Source: a virus. Taken from it: 58,918 bases of DNA. Of this stretch, positions 45,128 through 51,502 are shown one piece after another. Under the pieces are notes generated by a model. That model saw only the letters and a program-made list of their open reading frames with translations. It did no database searches and was not told the origin of the DNA. A program made the position numbers and the translations under genes. How positions within the stretch are numbered: the first letter of the stretch is position 1; every line of letters starts with the position of its first letter. Location of the stretch: IMG/VR virus record IMGVR_UViG_3300030450_002092, positions 1 through 58,918 of that record. One strand, 5' to 3'.

Positions 45128-45159
45128 CAAAGATAAGAAAACATTTAGACATAACCAAA
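45128..45159 (-). promoter_or_regulatory. Leftward promoter for amidotransferase operon
   Basis: On the - strand TTTG (45156-45159), 20-bp spacer with TATGTCTAAAT, then TATCTTTG (45128-45135), followed by TCTAAAT. It lies 64 bases upstream of the amidotransferase start. Near-copy of the promoter at 42422-42453. Confidence 0.8.
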
Positions 45160-45440
45160 CAATTTATGCGAAATTTTATTTCGTGTATTCTAGAAGACCG
45201 CTTCCAAATGTCTTCTTTGAATTTGTGTCTCGTGTTTTTTTTTGTGTCTCGTGTTTTTTTTTACAGCTCCTCCGCTTCCAGCTTCTTTGCTTCTGTATTT
45301 GTAAATCCCCTCTGCTTCTTTGCTTCCGCTCCCCATGCGTCTGCCATGCGTCTGCCATGCGTCTGCCAATCCCGCGGGATTAGCAAAGGAGGTTCGGCAA
45401 AAAAAATTCGGTTCGGTGAAAAAAAATTCGGTTCAAGGCA
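45136..45440. repeat. Repeat-rich, strand-asymmetric intergenic region
   Basis: About 300 bases between a terminator and a promoter with no convincing gene. It holds a 20-bp repeat TTTGTGTCTCGTG-T7 twice (from 45222 and 45241), three tandem 11-bp units ATGCGTCTGCC (45335-45367), a perfect 14-bp palindrome AATCCCGCGGGATT (45368-45381), two GCTTCTTTGCTTC elements, and two A-run/TTCGGTTC repeats. The + strand is pyrimidine-rich over most of it. A 60-codon - strand reading frame (45176-45358) is low-complexity and I do not accept it as a gene. A replication or regulatory site is possible. Confidence 0.55.
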
Positions 45441-45466
45441 AAAAAAAAGACCGCATAAAGCGGCCT
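45441..45466 (-). terminator. Intrinsic terminator (leftward)
   Basis: On the - strand AGGCCGC/GCGGTCT stem (one G.U pair), TTTAT loop and a run of at least eight T. It ends the transcript of the 231-aa gene, just downstream of palindrome copy 5. Confidence 0.85.
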
Positions 45467-45472
45467 CTCTTT

Positions 45473-45490
45473 TTGGTCGTGTACGACTAA
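45473..45490 (+). repeat. Dispersed palindrome copy 5, over a stop codon
   Basis: TTGGTCG-TGTA-CGACTAA. It contains the TAG stop of the gene at 45487-46182. Together with flanking bases it shares 23 identical bases (opposite strand) with the copy inside the terminase gene at 1330-1352. Confidence 0.75.
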
Positions 45491-46182
45491 TTTGTGTGAA
45501 CGTATCTCTGTTCAGTTGGGATTTTTATTTCCTCAACATTTACAAAAACTCTCTTGCTACATTGTGTAAGTCTGTATAAATGTTGATTCGAAATTATGCT
45601 GCTCCCTCTAGCCCTATTGTAGTCATAAAGCGTTTTACCATTTACCCATTTTCCAGAATCAGCATAAAAGGTTAGGGCCATTGCACTTAATCTATAATAT
45701 TTTATGATATAAATTAAAAAATCTCTATCCCTCTCATCGTATCTTATTCTAGCGTGCATAAGGCGGTTAGCTTGTCTAATAGCATTGTCAATTAAGGAGT
45801 AAACCTTTTCCACAGTATGAATTTTAGGCCAGTTTAATTCTAAAAATTCTAAACTAGTGTTAATTCCGAATCGCAATTCGTTGTGTTCTGTAGGTGTGAA
45901 AAGCATTTCTATTCCTTTAAATTGCGCTTTGTTTAGCCTTAAACTTCGGCTCCCCCACGTATCTCTCGCTAAAGGAAACGAAAGTCCTTCTGCGGCCTCT
46001 AAACCATTGTTGCTACGCCTTTGACTATCAGATAAAGTTTTAACAAATTTACATCTTAACTTTTGTTCGTTGTTTGGTGTAATTTGTTGAAAGTAAAATG
46101 AATTCAAAACTTCTTGTAAGTTTCTTCTTTGCGCGCCAGTTAATTTAATACTGGTTAACATTTTGTTTGTGTGTGTACTCAT
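45487..46182 (-). CDS. Hypothetical protein, 231 aa
   Basis: 231 residues; an in-frame ATG at 46161 (MLTSIKLTGAQRRNLQEV) is an alternative start. Central and C-terminal parts are helical and basic (LIDNAIRQANRLMHARIRYD, RDFLIYIIKYYRLSAMAL). The end KRVFVNVEEIKI ... QRYVHTN resembles a degenerate fragment at 48290-48391 and the start resembles the 174-aa protein at 43.4 kb, so it belongs to a small family in this genome. A hammerhead-like element lies just upstream (46207-46257). Function unknown. Confidence 0.6.
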   Translation of the reverse strand: MSTHTNKMLTSIKLTGAQRRNLQEVLNSFYFQQITPNNEQKLRCKFVKTLSDSQRRSNNGLEAAEGLSFPLARDTWGSRSLRLNKAQFKGIEMLFTPTEHNELRFGINTSLEFLELNWPKIHTVEKVYSLIDNAIRQANRLMHARIRYDERDRDFLIYIIKYYRLSAMALTFYADSGKWVNGKTLYDYNRARGSSIISNQHLYRLTQCSKRVFVNVEEIKIPTEQRYVHTN

Positions 46183-46206
46183 AATATTTGTTTTTAAATT
46201 GTTTAA

Positions 46207-46257
46207 TCTGTTTCATCGTTTTCGAATCATCAGGCACGACATTCATCGCACTACAGA
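46207..46257 (-). ncRNA. Hammerhead ribozyme candidate, type III
   Basis: Read on the - strand: stem III UCUGU (46257-46253), A17 at 46252 (predicted cleavage after it), stem I GUGCGA/UCGUGC with loop UGAAUG, core CUGAUGA (46233-46227), stem II UCG/CGA with an AAAA loop, core GAA (46214-46212), then ACAGA (46211-46207) closing stem III with the required A15.1-U16.1 pair. All conserved core bases are present. The unusual points are a U-U mismatch at 10.1/11.1, A rather than C at position 17, and two wobble pairs in stem I. It lies between the amidoligase stop and the next gene. Confidence 0.65.
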
Positions 46258-46289
46258 GGGCAGTTTATACAGCTGCCCAGCTGTGTCAA

Positions 46290-47390
46290 TCATCTTTTGC
46301 GTGCAAAAGAGATTTCCCCTCGTTTCCACAATCGAAACGCTGTCGGTGTTGTTATCGATTTCACAACCGCTAACTCATCGCGGTGCATTCTAGCTGGATT
46401 TTGGTATCTGTTCCAAATAAAAGGCAATACAACGTGGTTAATTTTGTTAGTCATTAACATTTTTCTAAAGTGTTTTGATAACTCAATTAACATTTCAACC
46501 TTGCCCTCATCGTTGTTATACATCGATAATAAAGTTGGTTTTAACTTCTTAATCAATTTTGCATAACTCCCTCTATCATTAACAGCAAAATCAACAATAA
46601 TTTGCATTAATTTATATCTGTTAATCATTTGTTTTACGCTAGTAAATCGGCTCCATAATCTAAACTCCAGTAAACCTAATCTTGATTTCTCAAATATTGG
46701 CTGGTATTTTGTACCTCTAGCAGCGTTGATATGGTCTGATATAGATTCGCTAGTTGTTCTCGCTGTAACGTTATTGCAGCAAAACTGGTTAGCTAATCTC
46801 TTGCGGTTAAGAGCGTAAATGATTGCGTAATAAGGCCTCATCAGTTCATTTAATTCACTACTGGTATGATTTGCGCTAGCAATAGTCATATGGCCGCCAC
46901 ATCTGTAAGACCCATAGTCATTCATTTCATCTGACTGGCTGTAATTTTCATCGATTAAATACTTTGCTTTATGCATTAAATCAAATATTTTATTACGCCA
47001 TTTGCTCATTGGGATAAGTGGTAAAATATTAGTGATGGCTTCAAGTCCGCAGCTCCCATCTCTTTCAATCCCTTTCATTAATTGACAAAAATAATTCAAT
47101 TCGCTACCAGTTAAAACATCTCTAGAAATTCTCGATTTCTCTACTTCCATTCCGATAGTAAATTTTGATTTGTAAACAAACTCAGAAGATTCTAATACTC
47201 TGGTTATGTTGTTTGCTCTTTGTTTCTTTGTCATTCCAGTTAAATCAACCTCAAATTTTGTATTTGCGTAGTCCTCTGGATTCGGGCTACATTGATAAGG
47301 CTGTACAACAATTCTAGAACGCTGATTGCCATTTGAATTGGCCGCCAGCTGCTCTAGTTTGTCATACTTTTTTCCGATTAAATTTTTCAT
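46290..47390 (-). CDS. Amidoligase (COOH-NH2 ligase family)
   Basis: 366 residues with the phage-type amidoligase pattern: TIGMEVE (78-84), ERDGSCGLE (109-117), CGGHMTIAS (164-172) and LEFRLW (241-246), the order seen in the glutamine synthetase/GCS-like amidoligase_2 family. Such enzymes use ATP to join a carboxylate to an amine, forming amide or peptide bonds. In other phages this family is reported beside GGCT and class II amidotransferase genes, as here. The substrate (cell wall peptide, host protein or small metabolite) cannot be told. The 3' end forms an 8-bp inverted repeat TCTTTTGC/GCAAAAGA (46293-46310). Confidence 0.75.
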   Translation of the reverse strand: MKNLIGKKYDKLEQLAANSNGNQRSRIVVQPYQCSPNPEDYANTKFEVDLTGMTKKQRANNITRVLESSEFVYKSKFTIGMEVEKSRISRDVLTGSELNYFCQLMKGIERDGSCGLEAITNILPLIPMSKWRNKIFDLMHKAKYLIDENYSQSDEMNDYGSYRCGGHMTIASANHTSSELNELMRPYYAIIYALNRKRLANQFCCNNVTARTTSESISDHINAARGTKYQPIFEKSRLGLLEFRLWSRFTSVKQMINRYKLMQIIVDFAVNDRGSYAKLIKKLKPTLLSMYNNDEGKVEMLIELSKHFRKMLMTNKINHVVLPFIWNRYQNPARMHRDELAVVKSITTPTAFRLWKRGEISFARKR

Positions 47391-47416
47391 TTGTGTGTGT
47401 GTTTTTAAGTTAAAAA

Positions 47417-48085
47417 TTAGTTTGAATTATTGTTAAAATTATCGTTTCCAGTATCAATTCCAGTTAAAACAGATACTCCCGCCAGTTTTGATGCTAAAAA
47501 TTGCATCGCTTTTACGATTTCATCTTGCTCATTTTTACTGGTTAACTCTAGATTTTCATCGATTCTAACAGCGATATTTCTTTCCGCATCTTGCTCCAGT
47601 TCTTTAATCTTAAAAGCTAGTGTGAAAATAGTCGGGATTGTTGCCGATACTGACTCTTCTGCATTTACTTCAAGTCCTTTGACAAATTTGTTAAAATTGT
47701 CGATAGACCTAACAACATTCTTTCCGCTCTCCTCTTCTTCTGTACATTTCGTTAAAAACTGGTTAACATAATCAGCATTTTGAGTAGTACTCTTATAAGC
47801 TTTCGCCATTCTGTTCATTTGGCTTTGCTTAACATTAAAAAACTTCATTGACATATCTTCAATACTCCAAAGAGCCAAATCGTTAGATTCAAACATTCTT
47901 TTTGTTGCTGGTTTCTTTAGCCATTTTTTGCATTCTGTAGCTAATTTTCCCATTTGAATTTTAGCTATTAATTTGCTGCTTTGGGCAGTTTCTACAGTAT
48001 CAACCAGCGCTGATATTTCTGTAAGTGTGTTCGAAAAGTTGCTATCGTTTAGCATTTCTCTTTCCATTTCTAATAAATTTCTCAT
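47417..48085 (-). CDS. Putative DNA-binding/early regulator protein
   Basis: 222 residues, first gene of the leftward operon. Mostly helical; LATECKKWLKKPATKRMFES and WSIEDMSMKFFNVKQSQMNR (about 73-92) could form a helix-turn-helix. A Glu-rich helix and an Asn-rich tail (NDNFNNNSN) follow. Its place next to the divergent region makes a regulatory role attractive, but no family is recognised. A promoter box lies at 48117-48124. Confidence 0.5.
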   Translation of the reverse strand: MRNLLEMEREMLNDSNFSNTLTEISALVDTVETAQSSKLIAKIQMGKLATECKKWLKKPATKRMFESNDLALWSIEDMSMKFFNVKQSQMNRMAKAYKSTTQNADYVNQFLTKCTEEEESGKNVVRSIDNFNKFVKGLEVNAEESVSATIPTIFTLAFKIKELEQDAERNIAVRIDENLELTSKNEQDEIVKAMQFLASKLAGVSVLTGIDTGNDNFNNNSN

Positions 48086-48116
48086 TGTTTTATATTTTTT
48101 TATGAGATTTTGCGGG

Positions 48117-48124
48117 CAAAATTA
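48117..48124 (-). promoter_or_regulatory. Leftward promoter -7 box TAATTTTG
   Basis: TAATTTTG on the - strand matches TAnnTTTG, 31 bases upstream of the start at 48085. No clear -33 element; moderate support. Confidence 0.5.
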
Positions 48125-48149
48125 CCCTCGAAATTACTCCTAATATTCT

Positions 48150-48182
48150 GCGTTTTTACTCTGAAAAACAGCGTTTTTACTC
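48150..48182. repeat. Direct repeats GCGTTTTTACTC, 21-bp step
   Basis: Two identical 12-mers (48150-48161, 48171-48182) spaced 21 bp start to start, two helical turns, upstream of the leftward promoter box. Operator-like. Confidence 0.6.
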
Positions 48183-48275
48183 GCGTATTGTCTATTAGTT
48201 GTGCATTCATAGTTTAAATATAATCTAATTCAACCAGTTGACCAAAGGATTTTTATATTATTTTTTTGGGCTGAA

Positions 48276-48293
48276 TTGGTCGCATACGACTAA
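48276..48293 (+). repeat. Dispersed palindrome copy 6
   Basis: TTGGTCG-CATA-CGACTAA, extended by flanking AA/TT to AATTGG...CTAATT. Located in the divergent control region. Confidence 0.75.
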
Positions 48294-48391
48294 TTAAAAT
48301 TATATCTGTTGTCCAGAGTGTTAGAAATTTTATACTGGAGCGCGTTCACGTAGTTTTGTTTAGGGTGTTTTAAATGGCCTATAGATGACCT
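48290..48391 (-). pseudogene. Degenerate 3' fragment related to 231-aa gene
   Basis: A start-less - strand frame of about 33 codons ending in TAG inside palindrome copy 6. It reads IGHLKHPKQNYVNALQYKI then SNTLDNRYNFN. The pattern K-x-x-[FY]-V-N-x4-K-I ... R-Y ... N parallels the end of the 231-aa protein (KRVFVNVEEIKI ... QRYVHTN), whose stop also lies in a copy of the palindrome. Likely a duplicated and decayed gene end. Similarity is short. Confidence 0.35.
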
Positions 48392-48689
48392 TTAATCTCT
48401 GTATAAGAGCATTAAAGTTTTAATATTTACCCCGATATTAAAATTAAATAATCATATCCCCCTATCAACCTATTAGATTAACTGGAAAAGCTAGAATAAT
48501 GAGGGCTATTCTCTGATTCTAAAATTGATTTTAACCTGTAAAACCTGATTTGGAAAAAGCTAAAAAAATCGGCAAAAAAGAAAATAAAACAGACCCCCCG
48601 CCAAACAAAAAAATTTTTTTTTCCAGCGCGACCGTAACGCGTATATCGTTAGGAAGCCTACAACCTCTATGTATCTCATATAAATTTTG

Positions 48690-48697
48690 TATCTTTA
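48690..48697 (+). promoter_or_regulatory. Rightward promoter -7 box (TATCTTTA)
   Basis: TATCTTTA, one base off TAnnTTTG, 18 bases before the ATG at 48715. It is the only candidate for the short rightward gene after the divergent region. Confidence 0.5.
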
Positions 48698-48714
48698 CAA
48701 AAAAAATAAAAGTT

Positions 48715-48966
48715 ATGTCTTATCAAAAACCTAACCCGAGTCCTAAAGTGACATTGAAACAGCCTTCAGCTAATAACTATGTTGACGGTTTAGAAATTAG
48801 AAACGGTAGATTAATAAATCTTCGACCGCCATCAATGATGGGCATTGAACAAGCTGCGATGTATAGAAAAGAAATGAAGAAACAATATAAGATAGATTGT
48901 ATTGCAGACGGAATTGAAAGAGCTAAAATGAGAATGGACGGAGATAGAGATATATACGAATACTAA
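48715..48966 (+). CDS. Hypothetical protein, 83 aa
   Basis: 83 residues from the ATG at 48715, chosen over longer frames because a promoter box lies just upstream. N-terminus is polar and Pro-rich (MSYQKPNPSPKVTLKQPSAN); the C-terminus is helical and charged (MYRKEMKKQYKIDCIADGIE, then RAKMRMDGDRD). It is the first rightward gene and ends in an intrinsic terminator, so it forms its own unit. Function unknown. Confidence 0.6.
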   Translation: MSYQKPNPSPKVTLKQPSANNYVDGLEIRNGRLINLRPPSMMGIEQAAMYRKEMKKQYKIDCIADGIERAKMRMDGDRDIYEY

Positions 48967-48998
48967 ACTTTAGTTTGTTTGTTTGTTTGTTGAAAAGA

Positions 48999-49028
48999 GA
49001 GGGTAACATTCTGTTGTCCTCTTTTTTT
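48999..49028 (+). terminator. Intrinsic terminator
   Basis: 10-bp stem (48999-49008/49012-49021, two G.U pairs), 3-base loop, then T7. It is preceded by a GTTT tandem run (48973-48990). Confidence 0.85.
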
Positions 49029-49032
49029 ATGT

Positions 49033-49040
49033 TAACTTTG
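49033..49040 (+). promoter_or_regulatory. Promoter -7 box TAACTTTG upstream of iteron array B
   Basis: Exact TAnnTTTG match directly after the terminator. Transcription would start in or just before iteron array B and reach the SET gene 163 bases later. Confidence 0.65.
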
Positions 49041-49047
49041 AAATACA

Positions 49048-49126
49048 TATGTTGATTTTATGTCGGTATTATGTCGATAATAAATTTGTAAGTTATTGAT
49101 TTATAATACTTATGTCGATTATGTCG
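49048..49126 (+). repeat. Iteron array B (TATGTCG repeats)
   Basis: Repeats at 49048 (TATGTTG), 49059 and 49070 with exact 11-bp steps, a 30-bp gap containing TAAGTTATTGATT, then 49111 and 49120 with a 9-bp step. Same geometry and strand as array A at 37704-37782, about 11.3 kb away. Confidence 0.75.
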
Positions 49127-49203
49127 ATTTGAAAACGATTCTGTATTCAAATATTTTTTAAATAGTGAGTATATAAATATATATATAATAAAGAAAGTAA
49201 AAT

Positions 49204-49590
49204 ATGACATACAATAAAAAAGAATTTTTAGAAATGTTAGCGGACTTAAGTTTGACCGAACAAGAGCTATCAGACATAGCCAAGAGTGGAGAAGTAGTTA
49301 AGTTTAAAACCTTAACAGTAAAGAGAAAAAAATCTAAAATACACGGCTACGGAATGTTTGCTCAAGTTGATTTGGAGAAAGGGGACATTATAGGATTAGC
49401 CTCCGTCAATGCAATACATAAAACTTATTTAGGTAGATATACCAATCACTCACATAGTCCTAACATTGATTTTTTATATTTACAGAATTATGATTTAATA
49501 GGCGTGGCCAAGCAACCTATTAATAAAGGAGAAGAATTGTTAGTAGATTATAGAAATCATATTTTAACTCCACAATTTTATAAAATATAA
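49204..49590 (+). CDS. SET-domain protein (lysine methyltransferase-like)
   Basis: 128 residues. Residues about 36-118 contain the SET signatures: KIHGYGMFAQVDLEKGDIIG (45-64), RYTNHSHSPN (78-87) and KGEELLVDY (108-116), with the catalytic-type Tyr in the last motif. The AdoMet-binding N-H-S motif is kept. It probably methylates a lysine of a host or phage protein. It follows iteron array B and is read together with the chaperonin genes downstream. The N-terminal 30 residues are a short helical extension. Confidence 0.8.
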   Translation: MTYNKKEFLEMLADLSLTEQELSDIAKSGEVVKFKTLTVKRKKSKIHGYGMFAQVDLEKGDIIGLASVNAIHKTYLGRYTNHSHSPNIDFLYLQNYDLIGVAKQPINKGEELLVDYRNHILTPQFYKI

Positions 49591-49595
49591 GTTTG

Positions 49596-49603
49596 TATAT
49601 TTG
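49596..49603 (+). promoter_or_regulatory. Promoter -7 box TATATTTG for groEL
   Basis: TAnnTTTG match six bases after the SET gene stop and 23 bases before the groEL ATG, so the chaperonin genes can be transcribed separately. Confidence 0.65.
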
Positions 49604-49626
49604 CTTTAAATTTAATTCAATTTACT

Positions 49627-51258
49627 ATGAACCCACAAGCAGGAGGCTACACGCCCAAAGACCTGAGATTTGGAGAGTCAGGCAGAACATCACTAATTAA
49701 CGGAATCACTCAAATAGCTAATGCAGTTAAATCTACATTAGGCCCAAGAGGACATACAGTATTAATTGAGTCACCCAATGTTTCAAAAGGAATGACTGTA
49801 ACCAAAGATGGAGTTACTGTTGCACGAGCAGTAAACTTATTACACCCCGTAGAAAATTTAGCAGTAACCATGATGAAGCAAGCGGCAAACAATACAGCCA
49901 CCTCAGCTGGGGATGGGACTACCACGGCAATCGTGTTAACCGAAGCGTTAGTTAAAGCGGGAAATGAATTAATTAAAGATTCACATAATCGAACTGAAAT
50001 ACTCCGAGCATTAAATAATGAGTTAGACAATATAGTGTCTGAGTTAAAAAAGAATTCTAAACCTATAACCAAACAACGATTAAAAGACGTAGCAGTTATT
50101 TCCGCTAATGGAGACAAAGAGATTGGTTCTATTATTTCAAACACATACAATGAGGTAGGTAAAAACGGAATCGTAACGGTTGAACGTTCCCAGACTAGCG
50201 ATACGTACAATGAGGTAACTACAGGAATTAAAATAGAGAAGGGAATGAACTCTCCTTTATTTATTAATGACCAAAAGAAAGATGAGTGTATACTTGAGGA
50301 TGTACATATATTAGTATGTGACAACACGGTGGAGAACATACTAAACATAGAGAATATTTTAAAACCTATAATTCAACAAAACAAAAGATTATTATTAATC
50401 TGCCCTGTAAGCGAAAATGTATTAAATACTTTAGCAGCTAATGTGATTAAGAAAAAACTAAATGTGTGTCAAATCTCTCCACCACAGTTTGGATATAAAC
50501 AAAGAGAGCTTATGCAAGACATTGCTGTTTCAGTTAATGCTACATATTTTTCTGAAAAGACTGGTGATGATTTAAGCCTTATAACTTTTAATGACTTAGG
50601 TCATGCTTCTAAGGTGATAGTTGGAAGCGACTCTACAGTCATTATTAAAGACCCTGAAGTTACTGATGCTGTAGTAGAGGAAAGAGTAAAACAACTGTGG
50701 GACAGTCATAAGTTAGCGACAAAAAAAGCAGATAAAGATTTTATCTTGTCTCGAATAGCATCTTTAACTGGGGGCATCGGTGTAATACACGTAGGAGGTC
50801 AAACAGATTTAGAACAAAAAGAATTATATGATAGAGTAGATGATGCAGTATGTGCGGTTCGCTCTGCATTAACAGAAGGTATATTACCAGGCGGAGGAAC
50901 AGTATTATATAATATAGCAAAGATGTATGCTAATAAATCTAATGACCTTGACCAAAAAAATATTTCTAAAAAAATTGCTTACGCAATTTTAGGGGACGCT
51001 TTGAAAGCACCCCTGGAACAGATACTAGATAATGCTGGGTTAAAAGCCGAAGAAATATATGAAGGACTGTTAGACCCTAGGCACGGGTATGATGTTAAGA
51101 ACGAAAGGTATGGGGATTTATTAGAGCTTGGAGTTATAGACCCTCTTAAGGTTACTAAACATGCAATTAAAAATGCTGTATCAGTAGCCAACACAATTTT
51201 AAGTACTAATGCTATAATAACAATGGCAAGAACATATGAAGCAAATGCAACCACTTAA
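49627..51258 (+). CDS. groEL: Chaperonin GroEL (Hsp60)
   Basis: 543 residues, close to full length for a bacterial GroEL. Key features are present: TLGPRGHTV (38-45), TKDGVTVA (59-66), nucleotide loop AGDGTTTA (94-101), and VDDAVCAVRSALTEGILPGGG near 410-430 with the ATP-hydrolysis Asp. The C-terminal GGM tail is missing; the protein ends TYEANATT. It should form the double-ring folding chamber, possibly for the very large virion proteins. It is divergent from host-type sequences by eye, so a recent host pickup is unlikely. The groES start overlaps its end by 23 bases. Confidence 0.92.
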   Translation: MNPQAGGYTPKDLRFGESGRTSLINGITQIANAVKSTLGPRGHTVLIESPNVSKGMTVTKDGVTVARAVNLLHPVENLAVTMMKQAANNTATSAGDGTTTAIVLTEALVKAGNELIKDSHNRTEILRALNNELDNIVSELKKNSKPITKQRLKDVAVISANGDKEIGSIISNTYNEVGKNGIVTVERSQTSDTYNEVTTGIKIEKGMNSPLFINDQKKDECILEDVHILVCDNTVENILNIENILKPIIQQNKRLLLICPVSENVLNTLAANVIKKKLNVCQISPPQFGYKQRELMQDIAVSVNATYFSEKTGDDLSLITFNDLGHASKVIVGSDSTVIIKDPEVTDAVVEERVKQLWDSHKLATKKADKDFILSRIASLTGGIGVIHVGGQTDLEQKELYDRVDDAVCAVRSALTEGILPGGGTVLYNIAKMYANKSNDLDQKNISKKIAYAILGDALKAPLEQILDNAGLKAEEIYEGLLDPRHGYDVKNERYGDLLELGVIDPLKVTKHAIKNAVSVANTILSTNAIITMARTYEANATT

Positions 51259-51502
51259 TAAATATATTGCAGTAGATATAATAGATGAAGAGATAACTAC
51301 TGACTCAGGATTATTATTATCAGATAAAGACAAGGACTCACTTAGATACCGTAAAGCCAAAGTAATAAAACCTGGCACAGATGTTCCTACATTAAAAAGC
51401 GGAGATATAATATACTATGATAGTAGAAGCGGATATACAATGTTAATTGATAACAAACCTTGTACTATTATTTCTGAGAGAGACGTTGTTGTTGTCGTAT
51501 AA
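51236..51502 (+). CDS. groES: Co-chaperonin GroES
   Basis: 88 residues (or 85 from the ATG at 51245, MQPLNKYIAVDI, which resembles the classical GroES start better). It has the barrel pattern: a mobile-loop region (EITTDSGLLLSDKDKDSL), KAKVIKPGTDVP, LKSGDIIYYDSRSG and CTIISERDVVVVV in place of the usual 'xxREsDIlav' end. It caps the GroEL ring. It is overlapped with groEL and converges with a MarR-like gene, the two stops overlapping by 35 bases. Confidence 0.85.
   Translation: MKQMQPLNKYIAVDIIDEEITTDSGLLLSDKDKDSLRYRKAKVIKPGTDVPTLKSGDIIYYDSRSGYTMLIDNKPCTIISERDVVVVV

Larger units (their letters stand above)
48086..48714. promoter_or_regulatory. Divergent control region, 629 bases
   Basis: Separates the leftward early operon from the rightward genes. 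It holds a - strand promoter box (48117-48124), two GCGTTTTTACTC repeats 21 bp apart, palindrome copy 6 (48276-48293), a degenerate gene fragment (48290-48391), an A/T block near 48608-48622, and a + strand promoter box (48690-48697). No intact gene was found. Confidence 0.7.

Noticed and set aside
45176-45358. 60-codon - strand frame in the repeat block
   Set aside because: Low-complexity, made of the tandem repeats and A-runs, with no coding-like composition or coupling to neighbours.
45335-45367. CRISPR-like array
   Set aside because: Three 11-bp units in direct tandem with no spacers; a simple tandem repeat. No Cas genes in the window; the exonuclease at 38.5 kb is RecE-like and paired with an annealing protein.
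49710-50348. Long reverse-strand open frame opposite groEL
   Set aside because: Shadow of a conserved gene; no start context, no family resemblance.
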